Source: Apricaphanius iberus
Taxonomy: Eukaryota > Chordata > Actinopteri > Cyprinodontiformes > Aphaniidae
NCBI GenBank assembly: GCA_028564705.1
Contig: JAPXFQ010002669.1
Span: 1,116,001-1,180,000, forward strand
Direction of reading: 5' to 3'
DNA length: 64,000 nt
Positions 11,328 through 22,505 of the stretch are shown piece after piece. The stretch's first letter is position 1. The number at the start of each line of letters is the position of its first letter. The notes under the pieces are model-generated. The model did not search any database. It was not told the origin of the DNA and saw only the letters and a list, made by a program, of their open reading frames with translations. Both the position numbers and the translations under genes were made by a program.

Positions 11328-14300
11328 TGTGCAAATTTCACAAAATAGAACATTAACTGAATGAATAGCTTATCTATGTTTTGGGCAGGTAAAGGTAGCT
11401 TTAACATCACTGTTTTGGTATAATCTGCCTTGCTCTATCTGAAAAATTGGATGTTTAAGATACAGCTCAGAGTAATTAAGTCCCTTCACCAAACTGTACC
11501 AACATTCTGCCATTTCATATGATAGGTGTGTTTATGTTTCTTTATAGCAAATTATTTTTGTACTTTAAAGATAAGATGCTAAAAATCTCGCAAATAGTGT
11601 TATTATATCCTATTTGCCTTCATTCTTATCCCAGATCAGGTCAATTGGATCTTACTTACAAGACTACGAGTTGAATCTAGAAATGTACAAAATGTCCCCC
11701 TTGGCAGGTAAAAGTTATCACTTGCTCAGAACAAGATGTTCTATGGTAGATGGCAAAAGTTTTAACCTGGAAAAGTTGGGTATGAAATAAACAAAACTGT
11801 CAAGCATCAGAATAGCGAAGGGACAAAACAACACACAGCCTTAAAATACACACTTGGCATCAAGACGTAATAGTCTGACTTCATAACATGGACTATAAAA
11901 GTTTCTTTCCTTAAAGGTTCTGTAGAAGAAAAGATAGAAACATGCTTACAATAGCCTTCATACATGCAGTTAAAAAAAATTCTTCGTAAATTAACCAAAC
12001 TTTGCATATCACTTTGGCAAGGGAGGAAATAAAACATGTTTTTTCTGCTATTATATTTTCACTCTCTACCCTTGATTTTACATAATTAAAAAAAGATTTT
12101 TCCTTTATATAGATAAAAAATATTTCTTTTTTTTTTCAATATGCCACTGCACAAGAAAGAGCAACAGACAACAAAATGAACCCACAAGTCAAAAAGAGAA
12201 GCAAATGAGAATAAAAAGGTTGCATAATTGAAACCACATTGACAAACAGAACAGCAGAGTGTTGGAGAGTAGGAGACTGTCGACGGGGAGCCTGCTTTTA
12301 CGGTGAAAGTGACAAACTCTGTGGCTGTGTGACCACGGGAGGCTCAAGTCAGTAATGAACGCTGGATAAACGTAAGCCGAAGAAAAGCAGGACACATTTA
12401 TGGCCCTCTGTCTCCTCACACTAAGGATATGTTTGTGTTTCGGACCTGAATGAAACCAGACATAACCACAGAGCCCAGGAGCACAAGTTGAACTCTAATT
12501 GCCTACTCCTACATTCAGAAACTTTTTTTTCCCCCAGAAAGAGTACATGTTGAGCGTATGTGTATGTGAGCCATTCAATAAAAATAGTACGCAACGAGCA
12601 CTGACCTGTAGTCTGTGAGGATTAGATCAAGGTTGTGCTATGATGCCACTCTGCATATAGTACAGGACATGGGCTTGGCTTTTAAGATCAAGGTCGCTAC
12701 TTAAGCTTTCGTTAGAAGCACTGTAAGTAATGGGTGATCCAGCGTCTATTATTAGATATTCCAGCATGTCGTGTCAGAGAAATTGTCCCTTCCTACTGCA
12801 TGTAGAGAGGACTGTACCGATGTCACTGAGCCCCATAAACATCCTCGTAGGAAACGAAATCTGGAGATAATCACCTGTAAGAATCCGGGAGATTATGGCA
12901 GTGGTGAAGAATGGAGAATAGAGTCTGTGGGGGATTTCTGTAGCTGCATTAGCAAAAAACAACTCTTGTCTTTCAGATGCGCGTAGTAGTGCTAATGTGT
13001 TAGGTAGAGGAAATCTAAGCGAGCTGATAGACAGAAGCATGTGTGCAACTGCAGCTTTTTGTTTGAGCATAAAATATTTACTTCAAATCTTGATATCATA
13101 TTTAAATGTGTGCTTTTATATTAATAGTGCTTTGTACGTTATTTGATATATGTAAAGTATTATTAGGTTAAGTATTAAGTATTGGTTAAGTATTAACCAA
13201 GAAGTGCAGACAACACTGCACTGCTTTGTATCCTGTTTGTACATAAAACTCACAGGCACTGTTAATTACACAGCTGCATTTTGAGCACACAACGACAGGT
13301 ATATTTCTATGTTCAAGATTAATAATCACACATGTCTCAGAATTATATTTTAGTGAAATGAAGTCCAGAACATATGACGACCTTTTCAAACAATTGTCAG
13401 AACGCTTATTAGCATTTAGCGCTATTAGTATCACTAACTATGACATTAGTCTTTTTGGGGTTTTTTCTTGATTTGAAATATTTGTACTTTTTGTCAAAAT
13501 CTGTCTTTATTTCAACATACTTTAAGCTCCATAGCATTACATCCTTTGAACGACTGGATTAAAAAAAGTAACTTTCTGTAATCTATTTAGCCTTCATTGC
13601 TGCTGAAGCTTATTTTAAAAAACAAAACAATAAAACGGCTTGTATTTCATTCATCCCAAATGCTGGGTTTATGCTTTTGGGACACAACACTGGGTCAATA
13701 ATTAGGACCTAGTTTGTAAGGGAGAGACCAAAAGGAGCCTCATCTGTGTTCATGTTCTGTCGTTTTGAAGTTCTGTTCTGAGCAGACTTTACAGTAGCCT
13801 ACCCGAGATTAAATTTGAAATGTAGCTACACAATAATGTAAGCATGTTGTGATAATCACTTTAGTTCATACTTCATACTTGTGTGTTCAAGTTTGTTCAC
13901 TTTTAACTTTTAATCTTTAGCTTTTAACTGCAAAGTAGCTAGCGCAAGCTAGTGTTAGCTTTGCTTTACATTCACATTTTGACCAAAGAGGTCATACATT
14001 GCTCTGTATTAGGTTTTTCTATATAAAATTAAATGTTTGAATGTAAGTTCTTAATTGACATTGGAAAGATGTCTTCATTTTTCAATCAGAATGTTTTTAA
14101 TTTAAAAAAAATTTCAACAATTCCTTTCGGTTTAAATATTCCACCTTCAGAAGTAGGCCTTACCAGTTGTGTGTTATTCTATTCAACCCTTTGTTATCCC
14201 TGACAATACAAATGAGTAATTTTAAATAACTTTTCTAGGTCCAAAACCTATCCTAGCATGTTTGATTAGTCTATGTTAAATCAAATGAAGGCTGGAGCAG

Positions 14301-17300
14301 TTAATATGCAACTCAAAAGTAGGGCAGCCAAATAACCCAAACTGGGTCGTTCTCAAACTCAGCAGTTTTGAGGCTGTACTTTCTCCATCTCAGCTCTAAG
14401 ACATCTGTGTCTCAGACATGTTGCGCAGCTGACTGTCGATTGACAATAGACTTTACAGTGACATGGTTCAATAAACACACTTTCACAATAAAAAAATGTA
14501 TAATACATATATTGATATAAATAAAACATCTGTTTAGTGTATAATTATGATACATTTTATATTATTACTGTATATTAGATTTTTTTATCTATACACCTTT
14601 TTTACTTTTTTGAAGCTGTTACACCAAATCTTCAAAACAAGCTAGCTTAAAACATAAACACAGTCGCAGAACCCTCACTCTTTCTCTCAGCTATCATCCC
14701 TAGGCAAACCCCCGCTGATTGAGGAATGCATATTGCCACAGCAGATAAGAGATCACAAAACACCAGTAGTGGTTTGGTCACCAATCTTTAGTTTTCCATT
14801 ACTTCAAATGGCATTTTTTTATCTTGGGACTCTGGTAGTTTGTCCTAAAGTTAATATGGTAGCAGCTGTCTGTTTCTCCTTCTCAGAGGTTATCTAGTGA
14901 AGGAGCCACATAAGTGCGCTTGTCCGATGAGTCAGACAACCACATTGTCCAATCGTTGGTTTTGGACCGAGCCATGTTAATAGTATTTTTGTTTTTTCTT
15001 TTTAATCTCCACAAAATATATGCTGTGTTAAAATGTTAAGGGACATTAAAAATGTTTTAAGATAGCTTGTTTTACAGATTCACGATAGCAGCTTTTATAT
15101 CAAAATTTGCCCCAAAAAAAAACATAATCTGCAGCCACACAGGGCAATGAAATCTGGTTTAGTGGCTTAAGTCTGATATCTGAAAAAAGAATGTCAATTA
15201 ACTATGAAGTGCAAAACTATTTGCTCATTTTTATTTTCTTTGAAGGTTTAGCTGTTTGCACCTAATATAAATCGCTGTCATTTCAGCCTAATTAGTAATT
15301 GTTCTCCATGTTTTTAGAGTTTCATAGCTAAAAAAAGAACTCAGACATTATGTAAATAAAATTTGATGGAACCATACTCTCATTTGTAAAAATCCTTCAG
15401 CTTGTATTGTATGTTATTGTATTGTATTGTATTGTAACACTTAAACTTTGTGTTTTAACTCAAACCATAGTGTATTAAATAACTAGTGGAGAGCTTAAGT
15501 ACAAATGTATCAATATTAAACTCAACTAGTTGGAAGCCTCATACTTTATTCTCATTTTGACACTTCTCATCACTCAGTTTTCTGATGCTCTTGTTGAACA
15601 TTAAATGTACCACTATTTGAAAGATGTACGTTGTATTACATGTTAAACTGTGAAGCTAAACGGTACCTGCTGTGTTAAAATATGAAGCCAGATCTCCAAG
15701 AGGAGAAAGTTATGACTTCAGTGTTGATTGTATTTACCCATATTAGCCAATGAAGACTCCTTACTAAAAAATGAGAGAATGACACTGTCCTGGCTGAAAA
15801 TGTCTTTAGAATACATAAAGTAAGGTTCACTGACCAGTCTCTATATCTGGTTTCTTCAGCTCCCACTGCGTTTGCTCCATGCTCTAAATTATGCATTTGT
15901 GCATATCTGTGAAGGCCCAGAAACACAATCATCATCCCAACAGGGGGTTCCCACAGTCTGCCACTCTTCCTCCTGTCTGCTCTAATCAAGGTGCACCGCT
16001 CTCCAGCATCTATTTTCTTATCACTTATATAATTTCCTTAATTTTATTTTACGCTGCATGCATGCTGAAATCCAGTCAGGAAAAAAATAAAAAATAAAAC
16101 CTTAATGAAATCCGCTGAGACTGAAAAACACCACGGTCCCTTAGAGAGAAGCTACATAACTGTTACACAGCTTGATCATTCAAGAAACACAGCTTAATGT
16201 AAACATGTCTTTACCAAACGGCTCACAGGCCTCACGTGCTTGAAGGCGGGCAGCTGATTTTAAGAGGGGAGAAAGAAAAAAATAATGGGTCTGTGTTGGA
16301 ACCATTCTGTACAGGTGCTGTTGATCTTGCACTTTCTTCAGGATTAGTCCGAAGAGAGAAAAAAATCAGCTGCACATCCTCATGGCATTTAAAGCACACC
16401 AATTCATCCCTTCCCACCCCCCATATGATTAAAGAATCAACCCCACCGGTGAGAAACGCTCCACACGAAACAAAAATGGAAAGAGATAAACAGTTTGTAG
16501 GTTTGAAATAAACATTACTACTCATCCAACCCGTCACCAAAGATAAATAAATCTATTTGGATATACTATAAATGAATAAATAATAATGACCAGGTCATAC
16601 TCTATATAATCATTAGAGAATACTGAAGTATCTGGATGGCACCATTTTATTTTCAAAGCAAAAAGAAGTTTTAGTGTTGTGTTGTAAAAAAAAAAAGTTT
16701 AAAGTTGTGATAAGGTGATCAGTTTTTCGTCCCAAACTAGTTCTTCGTCTGCTCTCCTTTTTCTTCTCCTTTTGTCTCTTAGCACGCCAACATGCCGGAA
16801 TGAGGTTTGCATGGTCTGTGCTGTAGGAGAGACTTGAACTAGCCACCTGTTTGTCCATTTGTTCCCTCCTGAAAGTTTATGCAGCAGAAGAGCAGAAGGG
16901 GTTATTTCTGTCACTCGCATCCCTCCCTGCCCCCTGCCTCTACAGCTGCCAGCCGCGGAGCTGAGAAGGAGGGAGAGGGAGGGGAGGTGAGGTGAAGGAA
17001 AGAGTGTTTATGGTAGCTCGTCGCTGTGTTTGTGTTGAAATCATCTTTTGCCAAGAGACAAAGCATAAACATCGTCAGTCTTTCTCTCGGTTTGGCCCAT
17101 GTCGATGTTCCAGCGGAGGCAAGACATAATGTTCGGAGGCAGCTCCGTTTCTCCTGGCTTCAGTCTGGCTCTGACGGAGAGAGGATCAGAAAGCAGAAAC
17201 ACTTCCTCTCCGCGCTCCTCACTTTTTTGTTATATGTTCATGCAGAGCTTGATGCCCCCCCTCCCATTCTCAAGTAGCTTTAGGGTCTGTCAAGACCCTG

Positions 17301-17848
17301 ACAGTTCTTCCGTTCCTCTTTTAATGATGTTGCTGCTCCTCTATCCTGCCGCTCCCTCCCACTATTTTTTTAAGGGAAGCTGATAAAGTCCAGATGAAAA
17401 GCACCATCAAATGCATCACACACCTCAGTCATTTTCCAATTTCCCAAGACGACATTATCACTATCTTCTTTTGGACCCTTTTTTTCTTGTTCTTCTCTCT
17501 CCAGTCCCATGTGGGTTCAATTTTTCCCATTACAGAGGATAGAAGGTAATTAGTTACAAAAGACAGACATATAAAATGCTAAGGACATCTTCTCATGAGA
17601 CCATTGTGTTAATTAAGTCCATTCTGCAGAGAAAACCTTTTTGTCCTGGTTTAGACTTTACCAATCCTCTGTCTCCTTCTCTTGACTTTCAAACGCTGCA
17701 GAACCCAACTTTTGGTAATTTTACATTCGGTTTTCTTCCACCTCCACAGGAGAGGGATTGTCTTGGTTGATGTCAAATACCTAATCCATTTCCCCCTCTC
17801 GCACTTCCCACTTCCCCTCTCCTTTTCTTCCTATTTTTAATGTTTTTC
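10165..17848. other. Gene-free stretch; right part may include connexin 3' UTR
   Basis: AT-rich DNA without recognisable exons. It contains a (TA)n run (11288-11325) and an imperfect ATTGT pentanucleotide run (about 15402-15435). The minus strand to the left of 17849 must carry the connexin 3' UTR, but its end is not clear because several candidate AATAAA-like sites occur. Sequence at 16920-17350 is GC-richer and could be UTR. No RNA gene was found. Confidence 0.5.
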
Positions 17849-18698
17849 TCATACATAGGCAGATTCGCTAGACTGAGTGCGTCCCAGGTTGGGCGGCTGG
17901 GACAGATGCGCCATATCCTTCTTCCGGATCTCGCAGATAGACTTCCTGCGGGCCTGGACTCCCCTGATGGCGGCCTTAATTTTGCGCCAGCCCAGGTGGT
18001 TGAGCTCGGCCAGATTGAGCACCACGCATATGCCACTCACAGCAAACATGAACACCAGGAACACCGTCTTTTCCGTGGGCCGGGACACGTAACACTCCAC
18101 TTCCTTGAGGCAGGGGTAGCGGTCGCACTCGAAAATCCCAGGCACGCTGAAACCGTAAAGGAAGTACTGGCCAGCCAGGAAGCCAATCTCCAGTGCATTT
18201 CGAAACACCACTTGAATGATGTAGAAGCGTGAGATTCCTTCCTGTCGTCGAACCTTGGAGCTCTTACCATGGGTGAGACCCCGAGGGGCGTTGGGGATCT
18301 CTTTCACCTCCAAGCAGTCAGGTTCCTCCTTCCCTCCCCCACCATCTCCACCGTGCTGGACTAGAATTCCATTGATGTTGCGCAGCTTTCGCGCCCCGTC
18401 CCGTCCCCCGTAGTCCTTCTCCATAATGGGGTAGAGGAAAGAGTAACGCCGGTCTTTTTGCTTGGCCGACTGGTGGACAGAGTAGGTGATGAAGCACAGA
18501 CTGGGAGTGCATACCAGTATGATCTGGAAGACCCAGTAACGGATGTGGGAGATTGGGAAGGCTTTGTCATAGCAGGCTTGGTTGCAGCCCGGCTGCAGAG
18601 TGTTACATATAAACATGGTCTGTTCATCCTCGTACACTGTCTCTCCAACAATAGCCACGATCAGAATACGGAAGATCACCACCACCGTCAGCAGGATC
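17849..18698 (-). CDS. gjd2: Connexin 35/36-family gap junction protein, coding exon 2 (gjd1/gjd2 clade)
   Basis: This exon encodes residues 25-306 of a delta connexin that forms electrical synapses, plus the last base of codon 24. Seen in sequence: TM1 continues from the splice site (about 20-41); loop E1 carries Cys55, Cys62 and Cys66; TM2 about 77-98; TM3 about 182-204; loop E2 has C-x4-C-x5-C at 215, 220 and 226; TM4 about 236-256. Known for the family: E1 and E2 cysteines hold the docking loops, RRYS at Ser110 and RRKS at Ser277 match kinase sites of Cx35/36, and the C-terminal SAYV binds the PDZ domain of ZO-1. The acceptor reads TTTGTAG|G and joins exon 1 in phase (AG|G, Arg24). The reading frame extends 39 codons upstream into the intron, so its apparent ATG there is not the true start. 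The cytoplasmic loop is glycine-rich (about 140-146) and differs from mammalian Cx36, so the gene may be the fish gjd1 (Cx34-type) paralogue rather than gjd2. Confidence 0.97.
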
Positions 18699-19185
18699 CT
18701 ACAAAGAAACACACACAATGAGGTCAGATACATTTTCTTCAACGGACAAAAAAACAATATAAAGTATTCCAGCTGAAGCTCTAGAGATTCCCTTAATTTA
18801 AGTAATATGATCAATATTTTGCATTTCCGTAGGATTAAAGGGTTGTCCGTTGTTTAGAAGCCTCCCTTTTGGCTTTGTTTGAATAGATAATAAATTTTTT
18901 ATCTGTATAGTTAGGTTTTTTTACATTTTTGGTTACATTACAATTAAAATTGAACAAAAGGGCTGTGCAACATCAGTAAAACATGCAACTGTGATATTAC
19001 TCTGATTATTGAGACAATACTGGTTTAGACTAATCTAGATTTTTCCATACTCTCTTTCTTTTTGTATTTTGGAAATTTCCCGTCTCTCTTCTGTTACCTT
19101 TTTCATCTCTGTCCCTAAAATCTATGAGGGGTGGACCATGAAGGGAAGGGAGAGTCCAATAAACTGAAAAAAACGTACAATTCTC

Positions 19186-19356
19186 GGGGCGCCCCATGTG
19201 CAGAGGCCTCAGTCCTCAAGGGGGTTGTCCCAGGTTCGACTCCTGCCTTGGCGGACCTGTGCCGCATGCCCTCCCCCACATCTCTGTAACATTTCTATGT
19301 ACTGTCCACTTTCAAAAATAAGGCCACTGTGGCCACAAAACCTTGAAAAGAAAAAT
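19186..19356 (+). mobile_element. tRNA-derived SINE (second family)
   Basis: Head GGGGCGCCCCATGTGCAGAG, B-box GGTTCGACTCC at 19233-19243, body CGCATGCCCTCCCCCAC and the 3' part AATAAGGCCACTGTGGCCAC ending in A-rich sequence. It matches the fish SINE whose 3' part reads 'AATAAAGGCCACTGTGGCC'. It lies on the + strand in the connexin intron, antisense to the gene. Confidence 0.75.
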
Positions 19357-19382
19357 CTAACCTAACCCCTAACCCTAACCCC
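19356..19382 (+). repeat. Short interstitial telomere-like repeat
   Basis: TCTAACCTAACCCCTAACCC then TAACCCC: four to five imperfect units of the vertebrate telomere repeat (CCCTAA) directly after the SINE tail. Confidence 0.8.
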
Positions 19383-19789
19383 AGTTTTATTGTATGGCAA
19401 AACTACTAGAGCTGTGTTTAGGACTAAAGAGGTATTAGGGATTTACATATAAAGTAAGATAGAGTATAAATAGAGAACATAAAAGCTGAACAATCTGACA
19501 AAAAATATAGAAGAACTGATAGGATTCAACCTGAACTCAAATTGAAACCAATAGTTAGTTAGAGGGATAGAAACAATTTACAGAGTGAACAAATTCTGAA
19601 GCATGAACATGAAGTGATGTTTGCGAGTCTGGGGGCTGCCACTCTAAAAGCCGGAACCCTCCCCCAAATTTTCCGATTTGGGTCCAGACTGCCCTAAAAG
19701 CATTAAGGAGGATGATCTTGGGAGTCTTTTGGAGGATATATTGCTCATGCAGGTTACATAAATAGATGGGAGCCAAAACTATTCTATAG

Positions 19790-19960
19790 TTAATTATTAT
19801 ATTATTATTATTAAATTAAGTAATATAATTTATATAATAATTCAAGATAATTTATATTATAATATAATGAGGATTTTCTTATAATATAATGATTTACGAA
19901 AATCATTATTTAAATTTATGATATAATAATTCATAATATCAATTTGATACTTCAGTATTT
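19790..19960. repeat. AT-only low-complexity tract
   Basis: Dense ATTATTATTA, TATAATATAA and AATAATTC words with almost no G or C. No other content recognised. Confidence 0.8.
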
Positions 19961-20261
19961 TTCACATTTTCACTCAGATAATTTCATTAGCGTCTTTTGC
20001 ATAAATCCAGGTCAGCTTGTACTTGAGGTTGAACCTAGCCTCCAGCCCAACAGAAACTAAACTGGATTTTTATAAAACAAATAGGCTATCAGAATGATCT
20101 ACTGATGTACTATAAGGTACTTATAATCTTTGATCATAACTTAAGTACAAAAATTCTAAACTCTTTTTTCAGTCCTCGAGGTGTGTTTTTTTTCTATTAC
20201 CAGTCTTTTGATTCTTGAATAAGGAATCAAGAGACAGATGAGTGCTTCCCCCCCACCCCCA

Positions 20262-20472
20262 CTGACCCACCCTGACCTTGGGTATACCGTTTCATACTGC
20301 ATACATGGAAGCACCGCCCAATGGTGGCTGCAAGCCCTTCAGTGACCTGGATCAGTTTGTATTCTTTGTTTGTTTGTTATGATCTTGGACAGGTTGTACT
20401 GTAAACTTAATTTCATGGCTCCTTGGGTTCAATGAAAATAAAATTTATTCATTCATTCATTCATTCATCCAT
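20262..20472 (+). mobile_element. LINE 3' end with (ATTC)n tail
   Basis: Ends AATGAAAATAAAATTTATTC followed by six ATTC units (20447-20470). A polyadenylation-like AATAAA next to a short tandem tail is typical of fish CR1/L2/Rex1-like LINE 3' ends. No coding part remains. Confidence 0.5.
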
Positions 20473-21766
20473 CAGTCCAAAAAGCTTTGTGTCATCCAGC
20501 AGACATAAACAGCATACTTCGATTTGCTCTGGGATTATATTCCTTAACTAATTACCCTTCCTAAGAAATTTTATGTACATATATTTGATAGCAAAAATCT
20601 AATTCATATGTAAAAAGAAAATTATGTAAATATCTATAATTTTTGTAAGCAAACATATAGACTAGTTGTAAAAATCTCGAGTAAAAAATGTACATATACT
20701 TAAAGAAAACCCAATCTAACAAACCAGACAAGAAGCATAAAGTATGTGCTATAAACTATCACTAAGATTCATATTTGGGCTTTGCACGGTTAGTGGAAAA
20801 GAAAAAAAGAAGTGCCTGAAGCAGACAAAACAAATAAATCCCATACTAATGAGCTATGGGGGCATTCTGTCACCATAAAGGTACTTTAGTATCAGCAGAG
20901 AGCTGTAAGTTTCATTCTTCAGTCTGAGTAAACACTCTAGATGAAGAATAGTTCTAAGTATCCAAGCGTTTATGGGTAATGAGTGACGATGGCATATCTG
21001 TTTTTCAAATTTGAGGGGTTTGAGCATCGCTCATCCCAGTTGGCACATCAACCACGGTTTAGTTTAATTAAAGCTGGAGTTTCGATTCACCCCAAAGACA
21101 CACGGCATGCATAAATACAGTATCACTGGCTGTTGTTTTTTTAGTTTTTTTTTTAAAGAGCCTATTGTTCCATAGCAACAGGTGAGTCTGAGGTGACTTG
21201 TTTGCGGATTAGTTACTATTTCTGTTGGGATGTGGGATGAGAGAAAGATTACTGTTGCTAAAATGGTTCGCTTCAGTTCAGCCTGTGTGCGTGTGTGCAT
21301 TTTAGTCTGTGTCCATCCAAGCACAACCTTACATGTTTTGACTTGACATATCTGCACATTTATTCTGCACACTTCTATAATGTTAGAAGATGGACCACAG
21401 TTTTCTCTTCCTTCCTTATTCTGTTACCTTTTGGGCAAACAACTTTCTCTTTGTTCTTTTCCCACTTTATTCTTTTCTCATTCATTTTTCAAATCTTACG
21501 CCGAGAAAGCACTTTGCAGAGCAGACTTTTTCGATTCCAGTCCGATAAGCTTTCTCACTGTGTAACAATGTGACCAAGAATGATGTAAGGCTGCGGATGA
21601 TTCAATGACTCAAATTAAGTTTTAATTTACTGGATACTTGGTACTTTCAGTTTAAGTCTTAAAGGAATTTGATACTTTAAGATGTTCGTCGTCTCTAACT
21701 AATCGCCATAATTAACATAAATGTACTATTTGATCGTTTTGAAATTATCACAGCAGATAAACATGA
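20473..21766. other. Intron sequence, nothing recognised
   Basis: AT-rich intronic DNA with no exon, RNA gene or classifiable repeat. Confidence 0.5.
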
Positions 21767-22505
21767 GCATACACTCACCAGCCACTTGGTTACAGTAAGT
21801 ACACCAGTTCAAACACTTATTGACACGAATAGCAAGATAGCCAATCACATAACAGAAATCGGATACTTTAAAATCACTTAGACTTGTTGAAGATAGCCTG
21901 CAGAACTTCAAACTGAGCCGGTTGAACGGACTCTGAACACTGAATGGTTGTAGGGGCCAGGTGAGCTGGTCATGGTTTTTCAGAAACCGCTGATGTAGTG
22001 GGATTTTCATCCACAACGTTCTCTCAGGTTTACGGAAAAGTGACTGCAAAAAGCTGAAAAATATACAGTGAAATGTAGAAAATTGCCTCGTATCAATGCT
22101 TCAGGTAGATCGTGGTGTTGTAACGATACGGGGGATGCATTTTCTTGACACACTTTGGCACCTTTTGTTACAGACTAAGGATTGCTTAATACCCCAGTCC
22201 ACCTGAGGATCGTTTCGGCTTATCTCTATCATTTCTTAACACAGTATATCCATCTTATGATGGCTACCCCCAGCAGGGTAATGTGCCAAGTTGGATTCTA
22301 TGAGTTCAGTAAAGTCCAATGGTCTTGACAGCTACCAGATTTTAATCCAATGGCACACCCCTGGGATGTGGTGGAGCGGGAGAGTCCGACATGGATTTAC
22401 AGCAGCGAAGTCTGCAACGACAACAAATGGCTATTCTGAAGGTTTCTGAAATCTTTTTGAATCTAATCTATGAAGAGTTAGGTTCTGAAAATAAAAGGTA
22501 ACCGC
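21767..22505 (+). mobile_element. Tc1-like transposon relic, internally deleted
   Basis: Begins CACTCACCAGCCACTTGGTT, the start of a fish Tc1-like family ('CACTCACCGGCCACTTTATTAGG'). Later landmarks in order: CAGAAACCGCTGATGTAGTG, GGGGGATGCATTTTCTTGAC, CATCTTATGATGGCTACCCC and CACCCCTGGGATGTGGTGGA, the nucleotide counterparts of the transposase blocks through 'HPWDVVE'. The reading frame is broken throughout and the middle is missing. Confidence 0.8.

Noticed and set aside
18458..18721. Open frames on the + strand across the connexin exon
   Set aside because: They are antisense shadows of the strongly constrained connexin coding sequence.
18699..18814. Upstream ATG of the connexin exon 2 frame (39 extra codons)
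   Set aside because: This part lies before a good splice acceptor and encodes no connexin N-terminus; the real start is in exon 1 at 52379.
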